From positions 3,307,250-3,371,249 of the forward strand of contig NC_133770.1 in assembly GCF_003597395.2 (NCBI RefSeq): a stretch of 64,000 bases of DNA. The letters are read 5' to 3'. Made by a program: the position numbers and the translations under genes. This DNA comes from Chelonoidis abingdonii. Taxonomy: Eukaryota; Chordata; Testudines; Testudinidae. A model generated the notes under the pieces. That model was not told where the DNA came from, did not search any database, and saw only the letters and a list, made by a program, of their open reading frames with translations. The stretch's first letter is position 1. Every line of letters starts with the position of its first letter. This document shows positions 1-11,261 of this stretch, piece after piece.

Positions 1-560
1 TTTGACGTTGAAGCTTTTCGAGCATTTAGTGGCACTGAATGACCTGTCTGCTGCCTGGATTCTGGGGTGGGATTTCAGGTGGTGATTCTGTCTGAAGCTT
101 TCCTCACACTCCATAGAGCTGTAAGTGGCCCCTCCGCTGTGGATTCTCTGATGCATTGTCAAGTGCTGCTTGTACACAAAGCTTTTTTCACACGCTGCAG
201 GTTCGTAGCATCCCAGCTTCGTGTGACTTCTCTGGTGCATTGTGAGGCTCTCCTTCAGCCGAAAGCCTTTCCCACACTCAGCACACACGTGTGGTCTCTC
301 ACCTGGGCAGCTTCGCCGGTAAAAAGTCACAGCATTGCTTTCCCTGAAGCTTTCTTCCCCGGGCACTGACTCTACCAGCCTGTCCTTGACATGGTTCCTT
401 GGCTGTATTATTGAGCTGTCTGGACTATCCAAAGACCTTCCTTCCCTGGGAGTCCGGAACACAGTTTCTTCGGACAGTCCAGAGAATGTCCTTCGCAGCT
501 GCAAGTGTTTGAGATGTTCCCCATGCTCCAGCAGCTCAGTTTGGAACATGATTCCATCAT
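1..560 (-). CDS. Gene A exon 7 (terminal, partial): linker plus C2H2 fingers, several degenerate
   Basis: The exon starts after a strong acceptor (pyrimidine tract, then CCCAGCAG at 563-561) with the family's DDGI opening, and reads open to base 1. About 100 codons of acidic linker are followed by one good finger, C-x2-C-x12-H-x3-H, containing CAECGKGFRLKESL. The next finger (CEKSFVYKQHL...HQRIH) has proline where the first zinc cysteine should be. Then comes the family's relic linker (ESFRQNHHLKS), and then a finger start, SATKCSKSF, with alanine for the first cysteine. The SUMO-type IKTE found at this point in the paralogues is FQTE here. The remaining fingers and stop codon are outside the window. 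It may be a diverging gene with fewer working fingers or a young pseudogene. Confidence 0.8.
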
Positions 561-3500
561 CTGCTGGGATAAAACAAAAATAAAATACAGAAAATTTTAT
601 TTTGTCTGCTTGGGAACAAAGGAAACCTGTTAATCATTCCCACGTCATCACAAAAGCCCATTACGTTGGGTTTCTCCCAAGCAAATGAGCTAGGACAGTT
701 CTGTGCAATAGTTTGTGTTTAGAGGAGGACAGGGTGAAAAGACAGATTCCAGCAGTCCTGAGCATCCAGCTCCCCTTGGAGACAATGATCTCAACAACAG
801 CCTGTTTTCCTGTTTCAGTGCTTGGAAACAGCAGACTGTTACCAAGGCCACTGGAGAATCGGGGCGAAGTAGCTACATTTCCCCTCACAATCTAAGCTTT
901 CATTTCTAAAGAGACAAAATGCATTTCACTGGCTGTAATTCCCTCAGTGCAGAAGACTCACCCAATGCACTTAAAGCCTTCACACAGCACTTAAACTTTG
1001 TAAAGCCACAAGACAAATGTCATCAGGAGTTTCCAACTTCACTGACTCTCGGCTGCTCCGCATTAGCTGTGCTTAGTTTACTAATCAAATGGTGCGTCCT
1101 CTGTCTACCAGCTCTGCAAGCTCAGCCTGGGATCTGAGAGGCAAGACAGGTTCTTCCTTATAGCACATCACCCCAAATCCCAAAGATTCTGCAGGCCAGC
1201 TCAGGTCTTTAGGGACGCCTTTACAACCTCCCTTGCCTTCAGTGGGGGTGCACAGGCGTAACCAACTATCCCTGTCACTGGAACCTACCGAACAACTCTG
1301 CTGATAATGCATGAGGAATCCAGCTCACTCTCTTTTAGGCTTTGAGTTGTAAGAGCTTATTTTAGTCTCTCATGCCAGCAGACGTGAATGAGTAAACCTA
1401 AGAGCTGGCTGAGTAAGACGGGGTCATGTTCACACACAGCTCCAGAGTAGGACTGGGAACCCTGGGGAGATCGTCCGCACTGGGTGAATTTCACCCTTTC
1501 AGAAGGGTTGTCAAGGGTTTTGCTGGACACACTGGATATAGATTTAAACCAGATTTTTTAAATATCCTCCTAACATTGTCCCAGCTGTTGCTGAATTCCT
1601 CACGCCTGCCTAGCCAAGGGTTGCTGTTCCCTGGCTCCTATATATGGCAGAGGACTCTGTCCGTGGTGCCTTTTCATGGCAAGGCCAGACCACAGTTCTG
1701 CCAAAAGCTCTTCCTATGACCTTGGGGCCAGAGAATCCAACCTCTCTTCCTCCGCCGCGGGGACATGCAGGCAGCAGCTGTCGCCTCGTGTCAACCGAGT
1801 TACAGTAGCATCTAAACAAGAGACTTTATACAAAACAGAGAAAAGCATTTACACTTCGCCTAGTCTGGTGGTGACTGTGGCTAGCCGCACTAGTGCAGGC
1901 TCAGAGACTTCGATAGAAAAGGGGAGAAACCAGTAGCTGTGGCTTTCCATGATAAAGCTCTCTCATAGCCACATCAGTCAGCACTGCTTGTCCTTACAGC
2001 CACTGTCTGTCCAGCAGGCTCTCAAAAACATGCCCCTTGCCTCTGTTCTCTCCCTCAGGTTCAGTGCTTCCTGGAGGAGGCCCTCCGTCCATCCTCACAA
2101 CCCCCCAGCAGGGAGCCAGTCAAACCCTCTTTAGAATCTTCGGTTTGGGTAATTGTAGTGTTGAGACCTCATGAACATGAGACTTTCTCCACGTAACCAC
2201 CACCGTCCCATGGCCATCGCCACATTACAGCATCTTTCACTAAGCTTCCTTTGCTCAAACAGTCTGTGCTGCTGCTTCCTTCGCTGTACAAATGGGTCAG
2301 CATCTTTCATTCTTCAAAGGGAGTGAGCTCACTTCCGACGGCTCTTTGGATCTTGGGCACGCACCTTCCCCTTTGCTCTCTTGGGAGTATCTGCACAGAC
2401 GTCCTTCTTAGAAGAAGAAACATGAGCAGGCTAAATATTTCCCATTCCTCAGTAGGTAAACCACTGTCTATGCACAAGGATCCCATCACAATGGGTCAGA
2501 CCACACAGAAGGTTTCATTGTCAGGACATTTGCCACAGTTCTTCAATCACAATCTTCCCAGAACCCTGACAGGCTAATCCTGCCCGGGACTTGCTCCAGG
2601 GAGACCAGGCCACACCATCTGGCCATTCCAATCTGAGCATTTCATTCCAACGGGCTTGGCTATGAGCACTGTGATATGGACCACAACCCAGTCAACGGGC
2701 AGCGCACAAGGAGCATGGATAAATAACAGCTATCGAGTCGCGGGTGGAGTCCAAAAGGGCAAGGCAGGGATCAGGCTTATTTTAGGTCTTTACTAATGAC
2801 TGGAAGGAGGAGTAAATAGCGTGTTAATGGGATTGACAAAGGTTACCAAACTGGCCAGGTTACAAGATCAAGAGGAACGACCAGGAGAACGTAACAAGGT
2901 GGGTAAGAGAACAAAAGGAAATTCAACCTGGAAAACACAATTAGCACATTGAGGGAGAAACAACGTGGGACACGCGTACCCAGAAAGTGGGAGCAACCTC
3001 GAAAACGGGAAGAGACCCATGGGGTGGGAACAGACTGTTCATTAGTTAAGAGCTTTTACAACAACGCTGGTGGCAAAAAGAGCCAATGCAGTTCAGGGCA
3101 GCACAGAGACATCTCCCCGCTGGGCAGAGAGGGCATCGTTCCTCTCTATACCCCAGTTGTGAGACTGTACCAGGGTTGCCAACTTTCTAATCACACAAAA
3201 CTGAACGCCCCTGCCCCGCCTCTTCTCCGAGGTCCCACCCCTGCCCCACCCCTTTTAAGAGGTCCTGCCCGCTACTCACTCCATTCCCCCTCCCGCCGTT
3301 GCTTGCTCTCCCTCACCCTCACTCACTTTCACTGGGCTGGGGTGCAGGACAAGGTGAGGCTCCGGGGAGGACCAGAAAGCAGTGGTTCAGGGTGCAGGAG
3401 GGGGCTGTGGGCTGGGGCAGTGGGTTGGGGTGCAGGAGGGGGTCCAGTAAAAGATATTGCCTCCCCCACTTTGTCTCTCTAATAGCCTGGGACCAACATG

Positions 3501-5048
3501 ACTACAACGTCACTGCATTCAGGGTTACTGCCTTTGTGTCTCTGGAACTATTCAACCTCTACGCACAGCTACTAGGAAAACTGGTGCAGGACTGGGTGTG
3601 GGGTGCAGGCTCCGGGAGGGGGCTCAGGGCTGGGGCAGGAGTGTTGGCTCTGAAAGGGAGTTAGGGTGCAGGAGGGGGATCGGGGCATGGGCTCCAGCTG
3701 GGCAGCGCTTACCTCAGGCAGCTCCCAGTCTGCACCGCAGCAGGGCTAAGGCAGGCTCCCTGCCTGCCCTGGCTCTGCTCAGCTCCCGGAAGCAGCCAAC
3801 ATGTCCGGCATCTAGGCGGAGAGACCAGGGGGCTCTACACACCTCCTGCACCCACAAGCACTGTCCCCATAACTCCCACTGGCGTGGTTCATGGCCAAAG
3901 GTAGCTGTGCAGCTGGTGCTGGGGGCAGGGACAGCGCACAGAGCTTCCCTGACTGCCCCTCCGCCTAAGGGCTGCAGGGACATGGTGGCCGTTTCCAGGA
4001 GTTGAGTGGAGCCAGGGCACAGGGGGTCTGCCTTAGCCCTGCTGCGCTGCCAACCGGACTTTTAACGGCCCGATCAGCGGTGCTGACTAGAGCTGCCAGG
4101 AACCCTTTTCAACTGGGCGTTCCAGTCGAAAACTGAAGCCTGGTAACCCTAGACTGTACCTGGAATCCAGCTTTCATTTCTAAACACATTAGTGCCAGCA
4201 TTAGTGAGCAGGTGAGAGGAATTATGGGAAGAGCAAGCAAAGCAATCCGGTGTGTTGGGGCTGATTTATGAGCAAAGACTGAAAGCGTTAGTGGCCAGAT
4301 CCTCAGGCCTGGCATCTGGAGTACGGAGCCCTCAGGAGCTGTGCAGAGCACCTGAGCCACAAGCACACCTTTGTGATTCCCCATCCCCTCCTCAGGACTA
4401 GAGTCAGCGACTCCGCTCCATCTGGGTGCCTGGGGATGACAGCAGGGAGGCAGTGAGCATGGGCAGGGCTTATGAGACCCCATGCAGGGGGCAGACTCCT
4501 CACTGTTGGCCCGACAGACTAATGGGCCATACTCCTGGTTGGCAGCTCCAGCATGGAACCATCAGCTAGGAGCTGACCATGGGGCCCAGTGTCCCCACAA
4601 AGTGATCAGGGAGCTGCCTCTCCCAGCCAAGGTACTCGCCTTGTCTTATTTCATCTTTGGGACCCTTCCTGGTCGTCTGTTGTCTCCCCCACATGGTGGC
4701 CACTGCCATAGCATCTGCTGCCCCCAGAGGCAGAGAGGGAGACCAGGAGCATGTGTCTGTTTTATCTTGGGGGTGGGTTACTCCATTGCCACGTGTTTCT
4801 GGTGCTATCCCTCCGTTAGAGGGAAATTCTGTACTCAGCTCTGGCCTTAAACCCTTCCTTCCCCTCCCCTTGTCCTCAGACTGGCTCTGGACCCTTGTCC
4901 CCCTCATGAGCCTGCAAGAACACTCCCAGTTCCACTCCGCTTCCTCCCCCTCCACACATACCTCCCACCCAGGGAAGTCCCTGTATGGCGCCAGCTCTCC
5001 ACTCTACCTCAGGCTGCACAGCATTTTGTGGGACCGCTGATAACTCAC
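561..5048 (-). other. Gene A intron 6, with a hAT-type element
   Basis: A long intron between the last spacer exon and the terminal exon. Apart from the DNA transposon at 3171-4151, I see no coding signal. Short open frames on both strands carry no recognisable domain. Confidence 0.6.
3171..4151. mobile_element. hAT-type non-autonomous DNA transposon with perfect 8-bp target duplication
   Basis: The left end reads CAGGGTTGCCAACTTTC and the right end CTGGTAACCCTA, an imperfect terminal inverted repeat. The 8-mer GACTGTAC flanks both sides exactly (3163-3170 and 4152-4159). Eight-bp duplications with CAG...CTG-like ends are the hAT signature. The interior is GC-rich with repeated 'ggggtgcaggaggggg' motifs and encodes nothing recognisable. 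Confidence 0.85.
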
Positions 5049-5162
5049 CAGTGCTGGGCTCTGAGAATATTTCCACTTCCTCAAAGGGCCCCTGCTCCTC
5101 GACACACAGCTCCTCCTCTCGCTTTACTCGGGACACACAGCTTGGCTGGGAAAACGCGCACT
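5049..5162 (-). CDS. Gene A exon 6: acidic spacer exon, third copy
   Basis: 114 nt, phase 1-1. It encodes ECAFSQPSCVSRVKREEEL and ends in the family's SEPSTG just before GTGAGT. VKRE fits the sumoylation consensus (hydrophobic-K-x-E). The exon corresponds to the KRAB-B-like segment seen as DYAISKPDLL in gene D, but is the most diverged of the three copies in this gene. Two AG dinucleotides are adjacent at the acceptor; the one at 5164-5163 keeps the frame. Confidence 0.8.
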
Positions 5163-5446
5163 CTATTAATGGAAAGAGAAAACAGGCAGCAAGTTGACTT
5201 TCTTCTGTGAATCCCCTTTGTCCCCATCGCAGCATCTTTCTGTCCTCCCCTTGCAACAGTCAGCAGGTTCACTCCAAGCTGTATGGCTTTTACACAGGAC
5301 TTCTTTTCCCACGTCTTCTGCTCCCTCTGCCCCTTTTCATAAGAGCCTTCCCCAGCTCTCTAAAGCAGGAGCCTCTCTCCTACTTCACACCACGTATTCT
5401 CTAACAAGCTAGCTACCAAAACACTGCTGTTTCGCATAGCACTCAC

Positions 5447-5560
5447 CAACTGGGGGTTCGGCCGGGATCTCTCTTTCCTCCGAGTTCTCCTGTCCCTTGA
5501 TGCACGGCTCTTCCTCGCCTTCACTCTGGCAGGTCGCCTCAGGTGTATACACCAGTGAGT
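5447..5560 (-). CDS. Gene A exon 5: acidic spacer exon, second copy
   Basis: 114 nt, phase 1-1, between GCACAG and GTGAGT. It encodes DSLVYTPEATCQSEGEEEPC followed by the shared EEREIPAEP motif. It is clearly homologous to exons 4 and 6 through length, phase, the Cys in the middle and the EEREI block, so it reflects exon duplication. Confidence 0.8.
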
Positions 5561-5749
5561 CTGTGCATGGGAAAGATAAATCCCATTATGTTGTTCTAAC
5601 ATCTCTACTTTGTAGCTGCTAACAAGTCACTCAGCCGGAGCTGGTAAGCTGCGTCTATAGCAGTTCACAAACACCTTTGTTTCCTGCTTAGATATGACGG
5701 AGAGGACACCATGGAAAGCCCCACAATAAGGAAAAGATGATGGGTTTAC

Positions 5750-5863
5750 CTGTGCTGGGCTCTGCAGGGATTTCTCTCTCCTCTACGTCTCCCTCCTCCC
5801 CCTCGCAGGGCGCTTCCCCTCGTTCAATCCGCGCCAGAAGGTCAGGTTTGGAGAGTGCATAGT
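5750..5863 (-). CDS. Gene A exon 4: KRAB-B-like acidic spacer exon
   Basis: 114 nt, phase 1-1, acceptor CAATAG and donor GTAAAC. It encodes DYALSKPDLLARIERGEAPC and ends in EEREIPAEPSTG. The (D)YA-SKPDLL-RIE motif is the segment that follows the KRAB-A box in many vertebrate KRAB zinc-finger proteins. Of the three spacer exons in this gene, it is nearest to the copies in genes C and D. Confidence 0.85.
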
Positions 5864-6834
5864 CTATTGATGGAAAAACAGATCAGCGTTCCCTGGCTCC
5901 ATGCTGCATTGAGCAGTGAGAGATTTTAGGCACCCGTCACTGCTCAAAGTGGTGCGAAATGGGAACGAAGCTCCTAGAGAAACAAATGCCTGGTGAGGGA
6001 GGAGCAGGGCTGCCTGCTGGCGGTTCAGGGCTCTCCACGCAGAGGGAGATAGTGCCTGAAAGATAACAAAGTATTAAGCTAATTCCCTAGTTATTAACCT
6101 GCAGTCAGGCCAGAGACCCAGCCAGGCCAGAGCCTGTCTATGGGGTAAGCGATGGTTATTTTGTGTCCACAGTTCCTGAGACCAGAATGAGAACCCGCTT
6201 GGTTTATTAGTCTCCTACATTAGACCTAAAGGGTGCATTACAAGCACCAGATCCCACCACAAGCTGATTGTCCATCAATCCCTCCCCTTTGTTGAGTTTT
6301 TCCCCACCTAGCCCCTAGTCTCTCCTGCCCACTGCCTTTAATCCAGTTCCCATCAAAGCTTGTGAGGTTTCCAGGAGCCCAGGTGTCTCCAACACACAGT
6401 TTAGCTACAGGCCATCAAGTCAATGCCTCCCTAATCAGTGGTGCTTGTGTACTAACCAACAGCACATGTGGTCAGCCTCCCTCTAGCTATAATGATCCCC
6501 CTGTGCATTTCCCACCTAATGATTCTCTTCCTCTGTTACCCTGTTCAGTGGGAGATTTCACATCAGCACCACACGTGGAACACAGCAGGTTTCTGGATGT
6601 GTACTGCCAAGTAACTGCAACCATTATCCACAGCCCGAAGGCACTGGAGATGGAGGGACCAGGTCCTCCCTGCATACCTTTCATTCTAGACTGGCACCAA
6701 TAACAGTGAAAAATGTGCTGACCCACCACAAAGGTTCTATGTCACATGCAAATCCATTAGCCCAGTGCTGGAGCTGGCCCATGAATTGCTTAGATTGTAG
6801 ATTATTTACTAAACAAGTGAGAACCAATATTTAC

Positions 6835-6961
6835 CCAGCGAGATCAGAGACTCATAGTTCCCCTTCATCACGTTCTTGTAAAGCTCTTTCTGCCACTCAT
6901 CTAAGTTCTGCCATTCTTGCTCAGAGAAGTAAACTGAGTCATTTTCAAATGCCACCGGGAC
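6835..6961 (-). CDS. Gene A exon 3: KRAB-A box
   Basis: 127 nt, phase 0 to 1, acceptor TTGCAG and donor GTAAAT. It encodes [20 protein letters not shown] followed by [19 protein letters not shown], a complete KRAB-A box. In classical KRAB proteins this box recruits TRIM28 for silencing. Here the C-terminal part reads [11 protein letters not shown] instead of the usual RDVMLENY, as in the old DUF3669 subgroup, whose KRAB is reported to bind TRIM28 weakly or not at all. Whether it represses cannot be read from sequence. Confidence 0.9.
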
Positions 6962-7479
6962 CTGCAATCACAGAGGTTACAGATTCATTCAGCACCTTTA
7001 CGGCCCCCCAGTGCCATAAAATCACCTGCCCCTTCCATCTTCTTTAGCATTTAAGAGAGGGGGGGCGGGGGGGAAGAGGGACACAAGACCATTTCTCATT
7101 ATTACAATTTGTTTTTACAGCTTCCATAAGAGTTCCAGGTACTGTAGAGAAACCCGCAATGCTTTTCCTCCGAATGCCTAGAATTCGAACGCAAACATGA
7201 GGAGAGGAACAAAAGGGAGGGGAACAACCACACTCTCTGGAAGAGCATCACTTGTGCTACTTACTGGGAAGCCGACTGTGAATGCCAAAGCACTGGTGCC
7301 CTCATTCCCTCTGAGCAGTATCTTAGAGCGTGTCTACATGGGGCAGAAGCCCAGAAGAGCTAGCGCAGAACAGCTATTCGCGCCTTTGTGTAGTGTAGGT
7401 TAATCCATTTTGGAAGTGGATTACCCAAACAGCAAGAAGGCAGTCTTAGTGCCGAGTAAGAGCATCCACCTGGGGTATT

Positions 7480-8710
7480 CTGCTTTTTAGACACACCATA
7501 TGGCCGAGTATTGTCATCAGAGGCACCTGATACCAAGTGGAAGTAAGACTGGTGAGCGCCTTCAACTTTCATCATGCACAAACAGACAGAGAGCTGAATG
7601 TAGTTCTCAATGGTCTGCGATAAAACACGATTCACACCCGGTCCTTCTAGGCGTCACGTTGAAGAAAACTCTCACATTTTGTGACCATCTTACAAAGACA
7701 GCAAGTAAGGTCAAAACACACAACAACCTGCTCGGAAAACTGGCCAGGACGCCATGGGGCACCAACGCCCAAACGTTACACACTTCAGCCTTGGCACTCT
7801 GTTACTCAGCAGTGGAGTGCTGCGCTCCAGTCTGGGCTCGCTTATCTCACACAAAGATTGACGTACAACATAATTCTGCCATGCGTGTTATTTCAGGCAC
7901 ACTTAAATCTACTCCTCTACCATGATTACCAGCTCTCAGAAATATTGCTCCACCCAGCGTTTGCAGAGAGGAAAGGGTAGCAAAGCTTGTGATGAAATTA
8001 CGTGATATGCCACATCTGCCATTAATTAAAAGACTGTTTAATCCACCACATGGTCCTCTGCCCTCATGGCGCCCTTTGTGGATAAGTTTAAAAGGTGAGG
8101 GATTTATGGTAGAGGATGCGTGGCGAGCTTCATGATCCACAGAGAAAATGACAAATAACTATCTTGTCTCATATCAGAGGGGTAGCCATGTTAGTCTGGA
8201 TTTGTAAAAGCAGCAAAGAATCCTGTGGCACCTTATAGACTAACAGACATTTTGGAGCATGAGCTTTCGTGGGTGAATACCCACTTCGCCAGATGCATAC
8301 CGAAATCGGTATTTACCCACAAAAGTTCATGCTCCAAAACGTCTGTTAGTCTAATCCAACGAAGTGGGTATTCACCCACAAAAGCTCATGCTCCAAAATG
8401 TCTGTTAGTCTATAAGGTGCCACAGGATTCTTTGCTGTCTTGTCTCAGACCCTACTCAACATCAACCCGGGCTTGATTTACTGCGAAGGCAATGGAGCCT
8501 TCTGAACCGGTTTCATACTGGACATGGAACTTGTGGTGCAGCAGAATTTCGAAGGCATTTTAGAGACAGTCCATTAGGTTGATGTGGGCAGCCACAAACC
8601 ATGACACACGTTGCTGAGGACAGCAAAATGACTCAACTTCCGGGTGGTTTTCATGTCTTGAACATCATTGATAAGAACGCTGTGGTGTGGCTTGGCTCGA
8701 CCAGATTGCA
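7480..8710 (+). mobile_element. LINE fragment, C-terminal part of a Jockey-like reverse transcriptase ORF
   Basis: On the plus strand the translation shows LGVTLKKTLTFCDHLTK, LARTPWGTNAQTLHTSAL, YSAVECCAPVWA and MRVISGTLKSTPLP, a pattern found at the C-terminus of reverse transcriptases of Jockey-type non-LTR elements. After the fold-back insertion (8172-8437) the frame resumes with RRQWSLLNRFRTGHGTC. Frameshifts and stops show it is dead. It is a different lineage from the CR1 copies elsewhere in the window. The 5' boundary is approximate. Confidence 0.65.
8172..8437 (-). mobile_element. Fold-back short interspersed element, copy 1, with 10-bp target duplication
   Basis: Begins TATCAGAGGGGTAGCC and ends GGATTCTTTGCTG. 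It contains a large internal inverted repeat (TATAGACTAACAGACATTTT against its complement). TCTTGTCTCA flanks both ends (8162-8171 and 8438-8447). It was inserted into the LINE fragment, so it is younger than that element. Confidence 0.75.
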
Positions 8711-9628
8711 TAGGCCAGATAAACACACACCACAGCTATTCTGCAGTAACTTCCCCATGCAGACAAGCCCTTACTTCAAGAGTAGTTCCAGTGACTTCAG
8801 TGGGACTATTTGTGGATGAAGATACTGCTCAAAGTGAGTAATGGTTTGTGCATCTGCTCCCTTGAGATCAGATACAACGTTCATTTAGCTGATGAATTTA
8901 GTTTTACTGATGACACTTCACAGCAGTCAAGATTTTGTAAAGAGTAATGAAAATGCAATAATCCGAGTTACCCCTGCAGAGCCCTATTCAATATTAAATG
9001 AGAAGCAGAGAGAGGCTGACACCTGCGAGTGGGTTAAAATAAACAGCACAAACCTCAATAACAATTTAAAAATTGAATAAAGCTTCCAAATTCCTTCAAG
9101 CAAACTATTTGGCCTATGGACTGCACAAATTGTTCAGGCCATACTTGCAGAGCTCTAACCAACTTACCCCAAATGTATTTAGTTTGTAGTATTTACAAAT
9201 TCCACTGGCTACTGCTGTAGAGTTTATAAACGTGGCAAGATCAAAAAGATTATAAAGTCCACAGACACAACATGGTGCTTTCAGAGTCACTCCAGTTTCT
9301 ATCACTATAGAGCATATTGCACTAGAGCTCACAGAGGAGAACAAACAGATATGGGGTTTCTACACCAAGTTGTGTGAGAGATCAACTTACAAAAATAAAG
9401 ACTCCTTGAAGAGTGAAACCTTTTGAAAATGTTCCTCTCTCAAAAACAGCGGGCCCATTTAACACTAGACTTTCCCAGAAACTCCCCCCCCCCGCTGCCA
9501 ACAGGCCACATATACAAAATTTCAGGCATAAAGGCATTTGGGAATGTTAGACTCAGGGCGGTAATAATTAGAGATATCATGAAAACTGTTTTACTACAGT
9601 TCTTGAATATTATTAGCTACATCGTTAC

Positions 9629-10030
9629 CTTGGGGATTTCCCCCTTTGTGCCTGGGGGGAGCCTCAGGATCCAGAAGTTCCTGTTCTTCAGCAGGTTCTC
9701 CACGTTCTCCAGCCTCCTCTGCAGCAGCCCGTACTCCTGGATCAGAGTTCCCAGCGCAGCCCATTTACTCTCCATTTGGTTCCCAAAATCCACTACCGTT
9801 TTCTCGCAGTCAAAGTATTTCTTTTCTGTTGTCACTGTTCTACGCTCCAGGTTCAGTAACCGCGTGGCATGAGAATCAACCTTCTTTTCCACTGCTTGAA
9901 TTGCAGCTAGAACAGTCCAAAGCGAAATCTCTGCAGAGTTTGGCTTTGTCTCTTTAGCAGAAGTTTGCTGAGGATTAGCAGAGGGCTGGAAAGGTGTCCA
10001 TTGCTGGGACTCCATGTCCCACTCCTGATC
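9629..10030 (-). CDS. Gene A exon 2: DUF3669 coiled-coil domain
   Basis: 402 nt, 134 codons, phase 0-0, acceptor GAACAG and donor AAG|GTAACG. After about 30 low-complexity residues beginning [11 protein letters not shown] comes the diagnostic block [20 protein letters not shown], then [10 protein letters not shown] and a heptad-like stretch ending [23 protein letters not shown]3669 always sits just before KRAB in the ZNF282/ZNF398/ZNF777 group and is predicted to form a coiled coil. The exon has no stops or frameshifts. It is the longest of the three intact copies here. Confidence 0.92.
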
Positions 10031-10340
10031 CTGTTCACAAGAAGAGAAACTGAGATCAAGTTGTGGTCCCATCACCATCTGTCACACCCAGCTACAAAGA
10101 GAAAGTGCAAGAACTGCTCACTTAGCACTTTCTATGCCTGGATGTTTATTTTAATAGGGTCACACTCCAGATGTGATCATAACAAGCATGTTAATATTAT
10201 TACACAACTGATTTGCTAGTTTTATAACTGACAGTTTAGACTGCATTGGGCTGAAGCTTGATAGCTGCATTCAACAGACAATCACCATGTTTTACTAATA
10301 TTTGGAACTGATCCTCGTTTTCAGCAATGTCCCGTTACAC

Positions 10341-10561
10341 CAGTAGTTCTAAGACTTTTGTACTGGTGATCCCTTTCACATAGGAAGCCTCTGAGCACAA
10401 CCCCCCCCTTACACATTAAAACACACTTTTTTATATATTTAACACCATTATAAATGCTGGAAGCAAAGCGGGGTTGGGGATGGAGGCTGACAGCTCACAA
10501 CCCTCATGTAATAACCTTGCAACCCCCCGAGGGGTCTCAACCCCCAGTTTGAGAACCCCTG
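10341..10561. mobile_element. hAT-type short DNA element
   Basis: The ends are CAGTAGTTCTAAGACTTTTG and CAGTTTGAGAACCCCTG, imperfect inverted repeats. The flanks CGTTACAC (10333-10340) and CGTTATAC (10562-10569) match at 7 of 8 bases. The interior is non-coding. A related copy lies at 18218-18382. Confidence 0.8.
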
Positions 10562-10569
10562 CGTTATAC

Positions 10570-11250
10570 CATTAGGGAAGCATAAAGGGGCCTTAAGTGT
10601 TAACGAGGATCAGCTTTTTTAATTAGCTTTGCACAATTTTCACTTCCAAAATGGCTCTTAAGCAGTTTCAGGCGCTCTTTTTTTTCCTCCTTTGCCTTGG
10701 TAACTGCTTCTTTTCCTAATTCAGTACTTTTCCTATGCTGGTGACTTTTGCTTTATATTTCAAGATATTCAGTTTATGCTGGTTTGTAATGCACCTGATG
10801 CACATATCCAGCAACTCTTTCTCTGGCAAGAGTCAATAACATGCAACTACAAAATGTTACCACTGATACTGTCGCATAACTCAGGCCTAATGTCACACTA
10901 GTGAAAGGGAGAGTGATGTGTGTGTGTATTCACATTGAAAAAAGAAACCCCCAGCATTAAACTCTGACATTTTTGCAGCGTCTTTCATCGGAAGAATCAG
11001 ACCTCAAAGCACTTTTCAGCTATTCAACCACTGTAGTAATTTGGAGACAAAATGCAGAGTAATCACTGCAGTTAGCAGATTAATTCTGCTCTCAGTTACA
11101 CCAATATGAAAGTAGAGTAACTCCACAGAAGTCAATGGAGTTACTCTGGATTTGCACCAGGATAAATGAGAGAAGAAATCCTCCTCCTGTTTGAAGGATC
11201 ATGCTTGGTGTTAGTGACAACACTGAGCACTGGAACTTAACTCCTTTTCC
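10570..11250. other. Gene A intron 1, low-information stretch with a small palindromic element
   Basis: No exon is seen. At about 11086-11172 a palindrome built around AACTCCACAGAAGTCAATGG resembles a common short fold-back element of turtles and archosaurs. The rest shows nothing I can name. Confidence 0.4.
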
Positions 11251-11261
11251 AGGCAGGCCAT

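Larger units (their letters stand above)
6962..9628 (-). other. Gene A intron 2, holding a LINE fragment and a fold-back element
   Basis: Separates the DUF3669 and KRAB-A exons. It contains a reverse-transcriptase-type LINE fragment (about 7480-8710), a fold-back insertion inside it, and a likely short non-autonomous element near 7330-7480. From about 8,800 to 9,600 I see nothing recognisable. Confidence 0.55.

Noticed and set aside
8225..8476. Frames beginning MAPYRLTD.LEHELSWVNTHF, seen at several places
   Set aside because: They translate the arms of the fold-back element. Identical peptides at unlinked sites reflect the repeat, not a gene family.
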